Shown: positions 55,336 through 63,709 of the stretch, in pieces | How the letters are laid out: every line of letters starts with the position of its first letter | How positions within the stretch are numbered: position 1 is the stretch's first letter | Source: Magnetovibrio sp. PR-2 | GTDB taxonomy: Bacteria > Pseudomonadota > Alphaproteobacteria > Rhodospirillales > Magnetovibrionaceae | NCBI RefSeq assembly: GCF_036689815.1 | Contig: NZ_JBAHUR010000003.1 | Location: 248,001-312,000 of the forward strand | Direction: 5' to 3' | Length of the DNA: 64,000 nucleotides | Position numbers and translations under genes: made by a program | The notes under the pieces: model-generated | Seen by the model: only the letters and a program-made list of their open reading frames with translations | What the model was told of the DNA's origin: nothing | Database searches by the model: none

Positions 55336-55740
55336 ATGATCGGTAATCTCAATCACGTCGCCATCGCCGTGCCCGACTTGGATGCGGCCACCGCAAAATA
55401 TCGCGACCAACTGGGTGCAAAAGTATCCGAACCCCAAGACGAGCCGGATCACGGCGTCACCGTGGTGTTCGTTGAACTGCCCAATACCAAGATCGAACTG
55501 TTGACCCCGTTTGGCGAAAACTCGCCGATCCAGGCGTTTTTGGACAAGAACCCCGAAGGCGGCATTCACCACTTGTGCTTTGAAACCGACGACGTTGAAA
55601 AAGCCAGCGCTAAGCTGCAAGACGACGGCGTGCGCGTGCTGGGTGGCGGCAAATCCAAAATCGGTGCCCATGGCAAGCCTGTAATTTTCCTGCATCCGAA
55701 AGATTTTTGCGCTACTCTGATCGAGCTGGAGGACGCTTAA
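55336..55740 (+). CDS. mce: Methylmalonyl-CoA epimerase
   Basis: This VOC-fold enzyme interconverts the two epimers of methylmalonyl-CoA in propionate breakdown. The 134 residues have the metal ligands in LNHVAIAVPDL (His), GGIHHLCFETDD (His) and the closing TLIELEDA (Glu). AAGGAGACC precedes the ATG. It is the last of the coaX-rnj-mce run, and a strong terminator lies 138 bases downstream. Confidence 0.92.
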   Translation: MIGNLNHVAIAVPDLDAATAKYRDQLGAKVSEPQDEPDHGVTVVFVELPNTKIELLTPFGENSPIQAFLDKNPEGGIHHLCFETDDVEKASAKLQDDGVRVLGGGKSKIGAHGKPVIFLHPKDFCATLIELEDA

Positions 55741-55877
55741 GTCATTTGTTTGCCCCTCAGGCGCCGGGCGGGTTTTTGCAAAACCCTTGGCTTACGGCGC
55801 ATAAGCGCCGACGCGCAGTCGCGCTTGCCAACTTGAACATGGAAGCCATGAACAAGTTGGAAGGGAACGGTATCAAA

Positions 55878-55909
55878 GCGGCCTCCGACACAACGGAGGC
55901 CGCTTTTTT
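55878..55909 (+). terminator. Strong terminator whose stem holds the next gene's ribosome-binding site
   Basis: GCGGCCTCCG (55878-55887) pairs perfectly with CGGAGGCCGC (55894-55903) around ACACAA and is followed by six T. The GGAGG at 55895-55899 lies in the 3' arm, ten bases before the ATG of the next small gene at 55910. When the hairpin is formed this site is hidden. Confidence 0.9.
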
Positions 55910-56080
55910 ATGTCTGAAGAGCCAAAGCATATTTCCACCGGCGAAAGCCAGATCTCCATCAACAAAACGTGGGTGGCGATTGTCGTCGTGGGCGTGTGTT
56001 TGTTCGTGGGTGGGGTCGGCTGGATGTATCAAGTCACGGCCACCGCACGACCGGCCACGGTTCACACAGGTGGTTATTAG
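55910..56080 (+). CDS. Small single-span membrane protein of unknown function
   Basis: This 56-residue protein has a polar N-terminus (SEEPKHISTGESQISINK) and one membrane helix, about residues 20-39 (WVAIVVVGVCLFVGGVGWMY), with a short Thr/Ala-rich tail. It starts directly behind a terminator T-run and its only ribosome-binding site, GGAGG, is inside the terminator stem. The next small gene starts four bases after its stop. Its identity is unknown; the coding evidence is the good site, the clean membrane helix and the tight packing. Confidence 0.6.
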   Translation: MSEEPKHISTGESQISINKTWVAIVVVGVCLFVGGVGWMYQVTATARPATVHTGGY

Positions 56081-56083
56081 TCA

Positions 56084-56245
56084 ATGAAGGACGTGCACAC
56101 GAAACAACGCCTTCCACAAACCCGAACGGCGAAGATTAATCCAAAGGTCGCGACATGGATTGGCCTCTGCGTTGCAGTGATGGCGGTCGTGATGTTTTCG
56201 TTGATGATTGTGCAATTTGGCTATCAGACAGGGTGGTGGACATGA
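56084..56245 (+). CDS. Second small single-span membrane protein of unknown function
   Basis: The 53 residues have a basic N-terminus (KDVHTKQRLPQTRTAKINPK) and one membrane helix (WIGLCVAVMAVVMFSLMIV), ending with a Trp-rich GYQTGWWT. The ATG lies three bases after the preceding small gene and the stop overlaps the tag start as ATGA, so it is probably translated with both. By sequence the two small proteins are not copies of each other. No family is recognised. Confidence 0.6.
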   Translation: MKDVHTKQRLPQTRTAKINPKVATWIGLCVAVMAVVMFSLMIVQFGYQTGWWT

Positions 56246-56781
56246 ACTGGTATTGCGACGTGGCCCACTCCCATCCGGTGCACAAAGACTATCACGACAC
56301 AGAATACGGCTTTCCCGGGAAGGGAGAGCAGGCTCTGTTCGAGCTGCTGGCCCTTGAAATCTTTCAAGCTGGTTTGTCGTGGGAGCTGGTCTTAAAGAAA
56401 CGCGCCGGTACGGTGAAGGCGTTCGATCAGTTCGATGTGGACACGGTCGCGGCTTATGGCGACAAAGACGTGGCCCGCTTGCTTGACAATCCCGAAATCA
56501 TCCGCAACAAGCTCAAGGTCAATTCCATCATCCACAACGCAGGCGTTTTGGTGGGCCTGCGCGAAAGCCATGGCGGCTTTGTAAAGTGGCTAGATGATCA
56601 CCACCCGCAAGAGCTCGGCGCTTGGGTCAAGCTGTTCAAAAAGACCTTCAAATTCACCGGACCCGAGGTGGTTAACGAGTTTTTGATGAGCACAGGCTAT
56701 CTTGCGGGGGCGCACAGTGATGACTGCCCCGTGCAAAAGAAGGTTCTGAAATCCAATCCGCCTTGGTTGAAGGCAAAATAG
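56242..56781 (+). CDS. tag: DNA-3-methyladenine glycosylase I
   Basis: Tag removes 3-methyladenine from alkylated DNA. The 179 residues align by eye with E. coli Tag: YHDTEYGFP near 16-24, LFELLALEIFQAGLSWELVLKKR near 33-55 and IIRNKLKVNSIIHNA near 93. A C-terminal AHSDDCPV follows, with the zinc-ligand region shortened. Asp, Glu and Trp residues of the base pocket are present. I start at the ATG at 56242, which overlaps the preceding small gene; upstream frame is that gene's shadow. Confidence 0.9.
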   Translation: MNWYCDVAHSHPVHKDYHDTEYGFPGKGEQALFELLALEIFQAGLSWELVLKKRAGTVKAFDQFDVDTVAAYGDKDVARLLDNPEIIRNKLKVNSIIHNAGVLVGLRESHGGFVKWLDDHHPQELGAWVKLFKKTFKFTGPEVVNEFLMSTGYLAGAHSDDCPVQKKVLKSNPPWLKAK

Positions 56782-56791
56782 GGGAAGCCCC

Positions 56792-57202
56792 ATGAAATCG
56801 TTGATGGCAATGGCCGTTCTCGCCGCCTTGGTCGCAGCGCCTGCCTGTGCAGTCGATAAAGCCAAAGCCCAAGTGTCTGGTAAAGACTGCAAACGCCTGC
56901 TCAAAAACGCCCAAGTTGGAGCAGCGTATCAAGCGGGCGTGGATGTGCGCGGCAAGACGGTTAAAGGTGCCAACTTGGACGGTGATAGCCCCATTCAACT
57001 GCCCAAAACCATCGCGTTTGATTTCGATCTCAGCTTGGCGGGCAAATACGGCATTGCGGACGATAAAAACTACGACCCAAGCCTGTCAGTAGGCAAAGTG
57101 AAGTATGACCTGGGATCGGGCCAATTGACGTTCAACGGCAAACCGTTGAGCAAATCCGGACAAGCTGCTGTGTCGAAGGCTTGCGCCAAAGCTGCGCGCT
57201 AA
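56792..57202 (+). CDS. Secreted small protein of unknown function
   Basis: The 136-residue protein has a clear signal peptide (KSLMAMAVLAALVAAPACA, cleaved near ACAVD). The mature part has a cysteine pair (KDC near 33 and KAC near 131) that could form a disulfide, and a repeated-looking polar beta-rich core (FDFDLSLAGKYGIADDKNY). GGGGAAG lies before the ATG. It starts ten bases after tag and is probably in the same unit. I do not recognise a family. Confidence 0.75.
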   Translation: MKSLMAMAVLAALVAAPACAVDKAKAQVSGKDCKRLLKNAQVGAAYQAGVDVRGKTVKGANLDGDSPIQLPKTIAFDFDLSLAGKYGIADDKNYDPSLSVGKVKYDLGSGQLTFNGKPLSKSGQAAVSKACAKAAR

Positions 57203-57309
57203 CAAGTCACGATTAAGCCTTATTTTCCGTTTATTTCCGGTTGTTGCACGCACCCGCGTGTTCGCCTACAGTCGCACAACTTTTGTGTTTAAAGGATTCG
57301 CCCCAACTC

Positions 57310-58554
57310 ATGTTTTCCGCATTTGAATGGATGATGGCCATGCGTTACCTCCGTGCCCGGCGGCAGGAAGGTTTTGTGTCTGTGATCGCGTGGTTTTCGC
57401 TGTTGGGCATCGCCATTGGCGTGGCGACCTTAATCATCGTTATGAGCGTCATGAACGGCTTTCGGGCAGAGCTCATGGACCGTATTTTGGGCCTCAACGG
57501 TCACGTCAATGTCTACGCCGACGTTGGACCGATGACGGCCTATGATGAAAAAGCTGCGATCGCTTTGGAAGTTCCAGGCGTGCTCAGCGCGACCCCCTTG
57601 ATCGAAGGCCAGGTGATGGCGACCTACAACGGTCAAGCCCGCGGTCTGGTCATGCGGGGCATTAAGTCCACCGATATGCTGAAGCGCAAAATGATCGCAG
57701 ACAATATCATTATGGGCGATCTGGAGGCCTTTGGCCCGGACGACAGCATCGTTATCGGCACCGTCATGGCGCGCCGTTTGGGTGTTGGGGTGGGGGACAA
57801 AGTCACCATCATCTCACCCAAAGGCCGTGCAACCGCGTTCGGCACGGTGCCGCGCATGCGGGCGTTCAACATCGTCGCGACGTTTTCTGTTGGGATGCAT
57901 GAATATGACAGCGGCTTTGCCTTCATTCCCCTTCGTGCCGCACAGATTTATTTCCAGATGCCGGACAAAGTGCACAACCTGGAAGTCTTCGTCGAAAACC
58001 CCGATAAGACCCGCGAAATCGGCTGGGCGATTAAACAGCAATTCAATGGCGGCGTGCGGGTATTCGATTGGCAAAAAAGCAACTCCAGCTTCTTCAATGC
58101 CATTCAGGTGGAACGTAATGTGATGTTCTTGATCTTAACGCTGATCATCTTGGTCGCGGCGTTCAACATCATTTCTAGCCTCATCATGTTGGTGAAGGAC
58201 AAGGGTCGCGACATTGCCATTTTACGCACCATGGGCGCCACACGCGGCATGATTATGCGGGTGTTTTTCCTGGCCGGGGCAAGCATCGGTGTGATCGGCA
58301 CGTTCTCGGGCTTCTTGCTGGGGCTTTGGTTCTCCATGAACATCGAAACCATTCGCCAATGGATCCAGTCCTTGACGGGGACCGAGCTGTTTTCCGCCGA
58401 AATCTATTTCTTGAGCCAGCTGCCGTCCAAGGTCGATCCCATGGAGGTCGTCACGACGGTCTTGATGGGGTTGGGCTTGTCGTTGTTGGCGACCATCTAT
58501 CCGGCGTGGCGCGCCGCGCGCATGGACCCGGCGGAGGCGCTTCGTTATGAATAG
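57310..58554 (+). CDS. lolC: Lipoprotein-releasing ABC transporter permease
   Basis: This is the LolC/LolE-type membrane subunit that lifts lipoproteins from the inner membrane for delivery to LolA. From the ATG at 57310 it has 414 residues, four membrane helices and a large periplasmic domain. The N-terminal [20 protein letters not shown] and the [21 protein letters not shown] loop are typical. Only one permease is present, as in alphaproteobacteria with a LolC/E (LolF-type) homodimer. It overlaps lolD by eight bases. Confidence 0.92.
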   Translation: MFSAFEWMMAMRYLRARRQEGFVSVIAWFSLLGIAIGVATLIIVMSVMNGFRAELMDRILGLNGHVNVYADVGPMTAYDEKAAIALEVPGVLSATPLIEGQVMATYNGQARGLVMRGIKSTDMLKRKMIADNIIMGDLEAFGPDDSIVIGTVMARRLGVGVGDKVTIISPKGRATAFGTVPRMRAFNIVATFSVGMHEYDSGFAFIPLRAAQIYFQMPDKVHNLEVFVENPDKTREIGWAIKQQFNGGVRVFDWQKSNSSFFNAIQVERNVMFLILTLIILVAAFNIISSLIMLVKDKGRDIAILRTMGATRGMIMRVFFLAGASIGVIGTFSGFLLGLWFSMNIETIRQWIQSLTGTELFSAEIYFLSQLPSKVDPMEVVTTVLMGLGLSLLATIYPAWRAARMDPAEALRYE

Positions 58555-59233
58555 CCAAACCCCTGTCCTTGAGCTCAAAGGTATTGAGCGCCATTTCGGA
58601 ACTGGCGAAACGCGTTTGAGCGTTTTAAAAGGTGCGGACCTCTCCATCAAAGCCGGAGAGATTGTCGCCCTTGTCGGACCCAGCGGGGCGGGTAAGTCGA
58701 CTTTGCTGCACATCGCGGGTTTGTTGGAAAAACCCGACGACGGTGAGATCGTGATTTGTGGTGAGGCGTGTTCCAAACTGGGCGACGACCGCCGCACCCA
58801 AATTCGTCGCAAACACTTAGGGTTCGTTTATCAATACCATCACCTGCTGCCAGAGTTTTCAGCACATGAAAACATTGCCATTCCGCAAATCATCGCCGGA
58901 CTGGGCAAGACCGTGGCAGGCGAACGTGCGGCGCAACTTCTGGACATGCTGGGGCTCAAAGACCGCGCCACACACCGCCCGGCGAAGCTGTCTGGCGGCG
59001 AACAACAGCGCGTCGCCATCGGCCGGGCTTTGGCCAACGCACCAGACCTTTTGCTGGCTGATGAGCCCACCGGGAACCTGGACCCGGAAACGGCGGAAGA
59101 CGTGTTCAATATGTTGCTGAGCTTAACCCGCAAAGCAGGCCTCACAGCGCTGATCGCGACCCATAACCCAGAACTTGCCAAACGTATGGACCGCATCGTG
59201 CGCATGCAAGACGGTCATTTGATTGACGTGTAG
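58547..59233 (+). CDS. lolD: Lipoprotein-releasing ABC transporter ATP-binding protein
   Basis: LolD powers lipoprotein release. The 228 residues have Walker [10 protein letters not shown], the LolD motif [16 protein letters not shown], signature LSGGEQQR and Walker [13 protein letters not shown]. The start lies within the end of the permease gene, so the two are linked. Confidence 0.95.
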   Translation: MNSQTPVLELKGIERHFGTGETRLSVLKGADLSIKAGEIVALVGPSGAGKSTLLHIAGLLEKPDDGEIVICGEACSKLGDDRRTQIRRKHLGFVYQYHHLLPEFSAHENIAIPQIIAGLGKTVAGERAAQLLDMLGLKDRATHRPAKLSGGEQQRVAIGRALANAPDLLLADEPTGNLDPETAEDVFNMLLSLTRKAGLTALIATHNPELAKRMDRIVRMQDGHLIDV

Positions 59234-59348
59234 ATCGAAATCCTAGGATCGTTCTAATTTCCCCTTGATCAATAAGCAAAAAAGTTCCAATCTTTCAATC
59301 TATTGAGCAATTTTATTCATACGCCAAACATGGGGAAGGTTAGACGTT

Positions 59349-60338
59349 ATGACAGAAGCCGATCAAGAGCAGCAGCCGACACGCTTAGCCAATATGCCGG
59401 TCTCGTTTTTTGCCGTTGTCATGGGCCTTTCGGGCTTGACCATGGCCTGGGATATGGCCGAACGTGCCACGATCATGCCGTTTAATGCGAGCCCGTATCA
59501 CGCCTTGATCACGGCGGCGGTCTTTATGGTTTTGCTGGGCTTTTATGTTGCGAAGTACTTTTTGCACCGCGGCCATGTGAAGGCGGAGCTCAACCATCCA
59601 GTTCACCTCACCTTTTTTCCGACCATCACCATCAGCTTGTTGTTGGTGTCGGTGTTGGCGTTTGAATTTGATCCGCAGATGTCGAAGTACATCTGGCTGG
59701 TGGGTGCCGCGACGCACTTGTTCATGACCTACTATGTCCTGTCGGCGTGGATGAGCCGGGGGCATTATGAAATTCAACACTTAAATCCGGCTTGGTTCAT
59801 TCCGGTGGTGGGCAACATCATTGCCCCCATTGGCGGGATGCAGCACGGACTGGTCGATGTGTCGTGGTTCTTTTATTCCATCGGCATCGTGTTTTGGTTG
59901 ATTTTGATGGTGATCGTGTTTTATCGCATCATCTTCCACAATCCCATTGGCGAGCGTCTGGTTCCGACCTTCTTCATTTTGATTGCCCCGCCTGCGGTTG
60001 GCTTTATTTCTTACGTTTCACTGACGGGAGAGGTGGATGCCTTTGCGACCGTCTTGTTCAACACAGCGTTGTTCCTGACGTTGATGCAAGCCTCTCAGTT
60101 CGTGCGCTTTATGAAGCTGCAATTCTTTTTGTCCTGGTGGGCTTATTCGTTCCCCTTAGCAGCCATGACGGTTGCTTGTTTCTTGATGGCGGAACAGACC
60201 GGTAAAGATTGGTACTTTGTTTCCGCCATGGGCTTGTTTGTGGTGCTGAATATGGTTTTGGCGTATCTCACAGTGCGCACCATCGAAGCGATGTTCAACA
60301 ACCGCATTTGCATCACAGAGGTTCCTCAAGGCAAATAA
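59349..60338 (+). CDS. SLAC1/TehA-family membrane transporter
   Basis: The 329-residue protein has ten predicted membrane helices and fits the tellurite-resistance/dicarboxylate (TDT, SLAC1-like) family. It begins with MPVSFFAVVMGLSGLTMAWDMAE, the usual TehA opening, and contains HLNPAWFIPVVGNIIAPIGG, the phrase that marks the fifth helix. The pore Phe position in the family is plausible in this helix set. Members pass anions, C4-dicarboxylates or sulfite. The substrate here is not shown by context. It stands alone with its own terminator. Confidence 0.83.
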   Translation: MTEADQEQQPTRLANMPVSFFAVVMGLSGLTMAWDMAERATIMPFNASPYHALITAAVFMVLLGFYVAKYFLHRGHVKAELNHPVHLTFFPTITISLLLVSVLAFEFDPQMSKYIWLVGAATHLFMTYYVLSAWMSRGHYEIQHLNPAWFIPVVGNIIAPIGGMQHGLVDVSWFFYSIGIVFWLILMVIVFYRIIFHNPIGERLVPTFFILIAPPAVGFISYVSLTGEVDAFATVLFNTALFLTLMQASQFVRFMKLQFFLSWWAYSFPLAAMTVACFLMAEQTGKDWYFVSAMGLFVVLNMVLAYLTVRTIEAMFNNRICITEVPQGK

Positions 60339-60377
60339 TGAGGGATTGATCTTCGCGCCTGCGAAATACTAAGCTTA

Positions 60378-60412
60378 AGCAGCGCCAGCCCCACGGTTGG
60401 CGCTGCTTTTTT
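60378..60412 (+). terminator. Terminator after the SLAC1/TehA-like gene
   Basis: A 10-bp stem AGCAGCGCCA with TGGCGCTGCT (60398-60407) is followed by a T-run and ends 17 bases before bluB. Confidence 0.92.
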
Positions 60413-60428
60413 CTGTAGAGGACACCTT

Positions 60429-61169
60429 ATGACTTCGCCCGACCACAGCTTCTTTCCATCCGAGCGCGATGCCCTGTATCGCACCATCTACAATCGACGG
60501 GATGTGCGCGGCCAGTTTTTGCCGGACCCGATCGACCCGGACGTCTTAAGCCGCGTCTTAATGGCTGCCCACCACGCGCCCAGCGTCGGCTTTATGCAGC
60601 CCTGGAGCTTCATCATCGTGCGCTCTACCGACGTCAAACGCCAAGTCCACAGCCTGTTCAAACAGGCCGACGAAGAAGCGGCCCAAATGTTCGAAGGTGA
60701 GCGGCGCGAAACCTATAAGAACTTAAAGCTTGAGGGCATCTTGGATGCGCCCATTAACATCTGCGTGACGTGCGACAAGGACCGGGCCGGGCCGGTAGTC
60801 TTGGGGCGCACACACATGCCGGAAATGGATCTCTATTCCACCGTTTGTGCCGTGCAGAACCTGTGGTTGGCGGCACGTGCCGAGGGTCTGGGCATGGGCT
60901 GGGTCAGCATCTTGGACCCCAACAAGCTCAAAGACGTTTTAGACATTCCCGAACGCGTGCAGACGGTGGCGTATTTGTGCTTAGGACATGTGTCACATTT
61001 TAATGATGAGCCCGAGCTGCAAAAGAAAGGCTGGCGCAAACGCCTAGATTTGGCTGAGTTGACCGTTTTTGACGGCTTTGACAAATCCGCCGCGCCGGGA
61101 GATGATTTTGCCCAAAGCCTGTTGGCGCATATGAAAACGCAACAACAGGCCCTAAAGGGAGAGCGTTAA
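60429..61169 (+). CDS. bluB: 5,6-Dimethylbenzimidazole synthase
   Basis: BluB breaks down reduced FMN with oxygen to make 5,6-dimethylbenzimidazole, the lower ligand of vitamin B12. The 246-residue flavin-destructase has NRRDVRGQFLPDPID, the PSVGFMQPWSFIIV stretch with the catalytic loop, and LWLAARAEGLGMGWVSILD. The usual Asp and Ser of the flavin pocket are in those stretches. Presence of bluB implies B12 synthesis or remodelling under aerobic growth; no other cob genes are near. Its ribosome-binding site (GAGGAC) lies after the preceding terminator. Confidence 0.92.
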   Translation: MTSPDHSFFPSERDALYRTIYNRRDVRGQFLPDPIDPDVLSRVLMAAHHAPSVGFMQPWSFIIVRSTDVKRQVHSLFKQADEEAAQMFEGERRETYKNLKLEGILDAPINICVTCDKDRAGPVVLGRTHMPEMDLYSTVCAVQNLWLAARAEGLGMGWVSILDPNKLKDVLDIPERVQTVAYLCLGHVSHFNDEPELQKKGWRKRLDLAELTVFDGFDKSAAPGDDFAQSLLAHMKTQQQALKGER

Positions 61170-61182
61170 GAGGGAGGGACAC

Positions 61183-62187
61183 ATGAAATTGGTTTTTGCC
61201 GGAACTGTGTTGGCTGTGCTGGGGTGTGTATCTCTGGCGAATGGAGCGGATTACAAAGTCTCTGTTCTTCAACCGGATAAAGTATTTCAAGGCACCACCT
61301 TGATGACGGACAATTCCAATCCCAGACAATCCAAAGTCGTTGAAGTGGACTTCGAAGGCAATGTCATATGGTCCTACCAGCCGAGCAGCAGCAAGGCGGC
61401 TTTAGACGCCTCGATCGTCAATGGCAACAATGTCTTGATTACGGTCAGTGGGCGCGGGATTTACGAGCTGGACCGTTCCGGCAAAATCGTGTGGAAGCAC
61501 GAAGACCCCGAAGCCTCCCACGACGCCGACCGCCTGCCCAACGGCAATACCCTTTACAATCTTGGTTGGCAAAACAAAGGCGAAGACGTGGTTCGTGAGG
61601 TTGACCCGAACGGCACACTTGTTTGGTCTTGGACAGGGGTCGCGGATTATGACCGAGAACCCTTTGCAAACCTTTCGAACGAAGGTTGGATGCACGTGAA
61701 TTCCGTATCGCGTCTGGCCAACGGCAACACCTTGGTGAGCATGCGCAATTTCAACACGGTTGCAGAAGTTGGTCCCAACGGACGGGTGGTGCGCGATTGG
61801 ACGTTTAAGGGCAAAGATAAAAAAACCGGTTTGAAGACCAAGGGGCGGATCAAAGGCCGGGCCAATCACGAGCCGGAAATGCTAGCCAACGGCAATATGC
61901 TTCTGGCCTTGCGCAAACCGCACCGCTATTTGGAATTCGACACCAAAACCCAAGAAGAAGTTTGGAGCTGGTCGCATCCGGGCGGTGACAAAGAACTTTC
62001 AACCAACCGCGAAGCCAACAGGCTCCCCAACGGCAACACCTTGGGCAGTGCCGGCAATAAACTGGTCGAAGTCGCCCCCGATGGCACCATCGTTTGGCAA
62101 ATCCATGCGCCGCGCGGCGGCAAAAACCACCGAAAATTCCACAAAGCCGTGCGCATTGCCCCGGACGGCACGGCCTACGGCGGCTAA
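61183..62187 (+). CDS. Secreted arylsulfotransferase-like beta-propeller protein
   Basis: The 334-residue protein has a signal peptide (KLVFAGTVLAVLGCVSLANG). The mature part consists of propeller-type blades marked by the repeated phrase RLPNGNTL, RLANGNTL, MLANGNML and RLPNGNTL at about 117, 177, 233 and 280. Each follows a V-x-E-V/W-x-W strand (EVDFEGNVIWSY, ELDRSGKIVWKH). This is the pattern of the ASST-like family. The catalytic histidine of true arylsulfate sulfotransferases cannot be placed with confidence, so a binding role is possible. It follows bluB by 13 bases and is convergent with the next gene, stops overlapping. Confidence 0.75.
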   Translation: MKLVFAGTVLAVLGCVSLANGADYKVSVLQPDKVFQGTTLMTDNSNPRQSKVVEVDFEGNVIWSYQPSSSKAALDASIVNGNNVLITVSGRGIYELDRSGKIVWKHEDPEASHDADRLPNGNTLYNLGWQNKGEDVVREVDPNGTLVWSWTGVADYDREPFANLSNEGWMHVNSVSRLANGNTLVSMRNFNTVAEVGPNGRVVRDWTFKGKDKKTGLKTKGRIKGRANHEPEMLANGNMLLALRKPHRYLEFDTKTQEEVWSWSHPGGDKELSTNREANRLPNGNTLGSAGNKLVEVAPDGTIVWQIHAPRGGKNHRKFHKAVRIAPDGTAYGG

Positions 62188-63599
62188 GAGTTTGTCGGGG
62201 GCGGGGCCTGCGTCTTGGGCTGCGGGTTAGGTTTGTCTTGAGGCGGTATTGAAGGCGTTTGGCTGGTAACCGGTGCAGGCTGTTGCGCCGTTCCTGGTTT
62301 CGTTGAAGAGATATAACCCGTGATGATGTTGATGGTGCGTTCCAGCGCGCTGAAGAAAATCTCAACGCTATAGCCTGAGATGAACGCCAGCGCCCAGGGT
62401 GTGAACGCGCCTAAGAAGCTGATGGCGTTCAATGGGGTGGTGTTGAGCATATCCGTTCCGCCATTGGGGGTGGAGGTGTTGAGCAACAGCCACGCCATGC
62501 AGGCTCCGGAAATGACACCTAAGATGATGCGTGTGCGAATGGTGTAGAGCTTTGTTTTGGTGAGCGAGACCGTTCGGATTTCCTCGGCCAAGGAGCGCAG
62601 GGCCTGTGTCATGGCGCCCAGCAAAGCAAACAGCGGCACAAGCACGTAGTTGGAGATGACCTCCAATGTCAGTTCCGCACGGTTGAACTCAAGACGCCGC
62701 TTACCTTCATCGTCCAACGCCACTGCGCCCGCAGTATAGTGGTCACTGTCGTTTGACAGTGTCATGTCCCAAGGCGGAATCAAGGATGCTATTTGTCGGT
62801 TCCACCACCACAAACGCACAAACGAAACATCGTCCCAGGATTGATCCCTGGCTAGCTTGCTTTGCAGTTTTAAAACGGTGCGCTCTCTTTCCGGCGATAG
62901 ATTGAGGGACAACGACGTTGCGCCATCTTTTGTTTCTGTTGAGGAGGGGATGCCGTCTATGTACTCGTCCTCCAATAGGTCCGTCGTATTGATCAAGTAG
63001 GTATGCACTTTATAGGCATCGTTGTATGTGCTTGTCCCAATGGCCCATTCGACTTGCAGCAAAAGCAAAAGCAGCAAAGACACAACGGATAGAGCCAGAT
63101 ATCGCTTCAACACACGATCAGCCGGGGAGACATGGTTGGGCAGCCATTTCGCCCAATAGGTTTTTGCACCAGGCTCTGGCTTTGGGGCGGAAAACAAGAT
63201 GCTTTCAACGGTCACGGGCTTGACCATTTCGGTTAATTCACAAAATGCGGCCCAAAACGTGGTTTGGTCTTGGGTGGATAATTTTTGCCCCACTAAGATT
63301 TTGTCGTTGGCATTCACAAGGGTGGTGGTGATGTGAGGGGGAACGGGCATGCCGCGCCGAGAGGCAAAGTCCAACAAGACATAGGCATCACCAACGGATG
63401 CATTTAACATTTCATCCTTGGGCGTAGTGGCTGTGCGCGCCGAGGGAGGCTTTGGTTTTTGTTGAGGTTGCTCTGGCCCTGTTTTCGGTGATGTTGAGGA
63501 GAGTGGAGCCGGAGGATTTTCTGTCGGCGACACTGGTGGCGAAGCTGGGGCAGGCGGAGCCACGGGGGCTTGGGCCTGAGGTGGCGCTACATCGTTCAT
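62184..63599 (-). CDS. Proline-rich, multi-span membrane protein of unknown function
   Basis: The 471 residues fall into clear parts. A Pro/Ala/Ser/Thr-rich N-terminus (1-60) is followed by a small folded cytosolic region (about 60-165), a first membrane helix (ALSVVSLLLLLLLQVEWAIG) and an extramembrane domain of about 140 residues. Three further helices lie near 320-415, and a second Pro/Gln-rich tail closes the protein. I know no family for it. The low-complexity ends resemble protein-docking linkers. It lies alone, opposite to dnaE, with 110 bases between. Confidence 0.72.
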   Translation of the reverse strand: MNDVAPPQAQAPVAPPAPASPPVSPTENPPAPLSSTSPKTGPEQPQQKPKPPSARTATTPKDEMLNASVGDAYVLLDFASRRGMPVPPHITTTLVNANDKILVGQKLSTQDQTTFWAAFCELTEMVKPVTVESILFSAPKPEPGAKTYWAKWLPNHVSPADRVLKRYLALSVVSLLLLLLLQVEWAIGTSTYNDAYKVHTYLINTTDLLEDEYIDGIPSSTETKDGATSLSLNLSPERERTVLKLQSKLARDQSWDDVSFVRLWWWNRQIASLIPPWDMTLSNDSDHYTAGAVALDDEGKRRLEFNRAELTLEVISNYVLVPLFALLGAMTQALRSLAEEIRTVSLTKTKLYTIRTRIILGVISGACMAWLLLNTSTPNGGTDMLNTTPLNAISFLGAFTPWALAFISGYSVEIFFSALERTINIITGYISSTKPGTAQQPAPVTSQTPSIPPQDKPNPQPKTQAPPPTNS

Positions 63600-63709
63600 G
63601 GCTATGTCTCCTCATCTGAGGCTAAGACGCAGAAATGCAACGCTTGTGAGTGCATTTGGGGATAAATAGTGGTGGTCAGAATCGATCCGTTTATGGTTTG
63701 ATTTAAACC

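Noticed and set aside
59234-59260. Hairpin after lolD as a terminator
   Set aside because: GATC/GATC and CCTAGG are palindromic but short, and no T-run follows.
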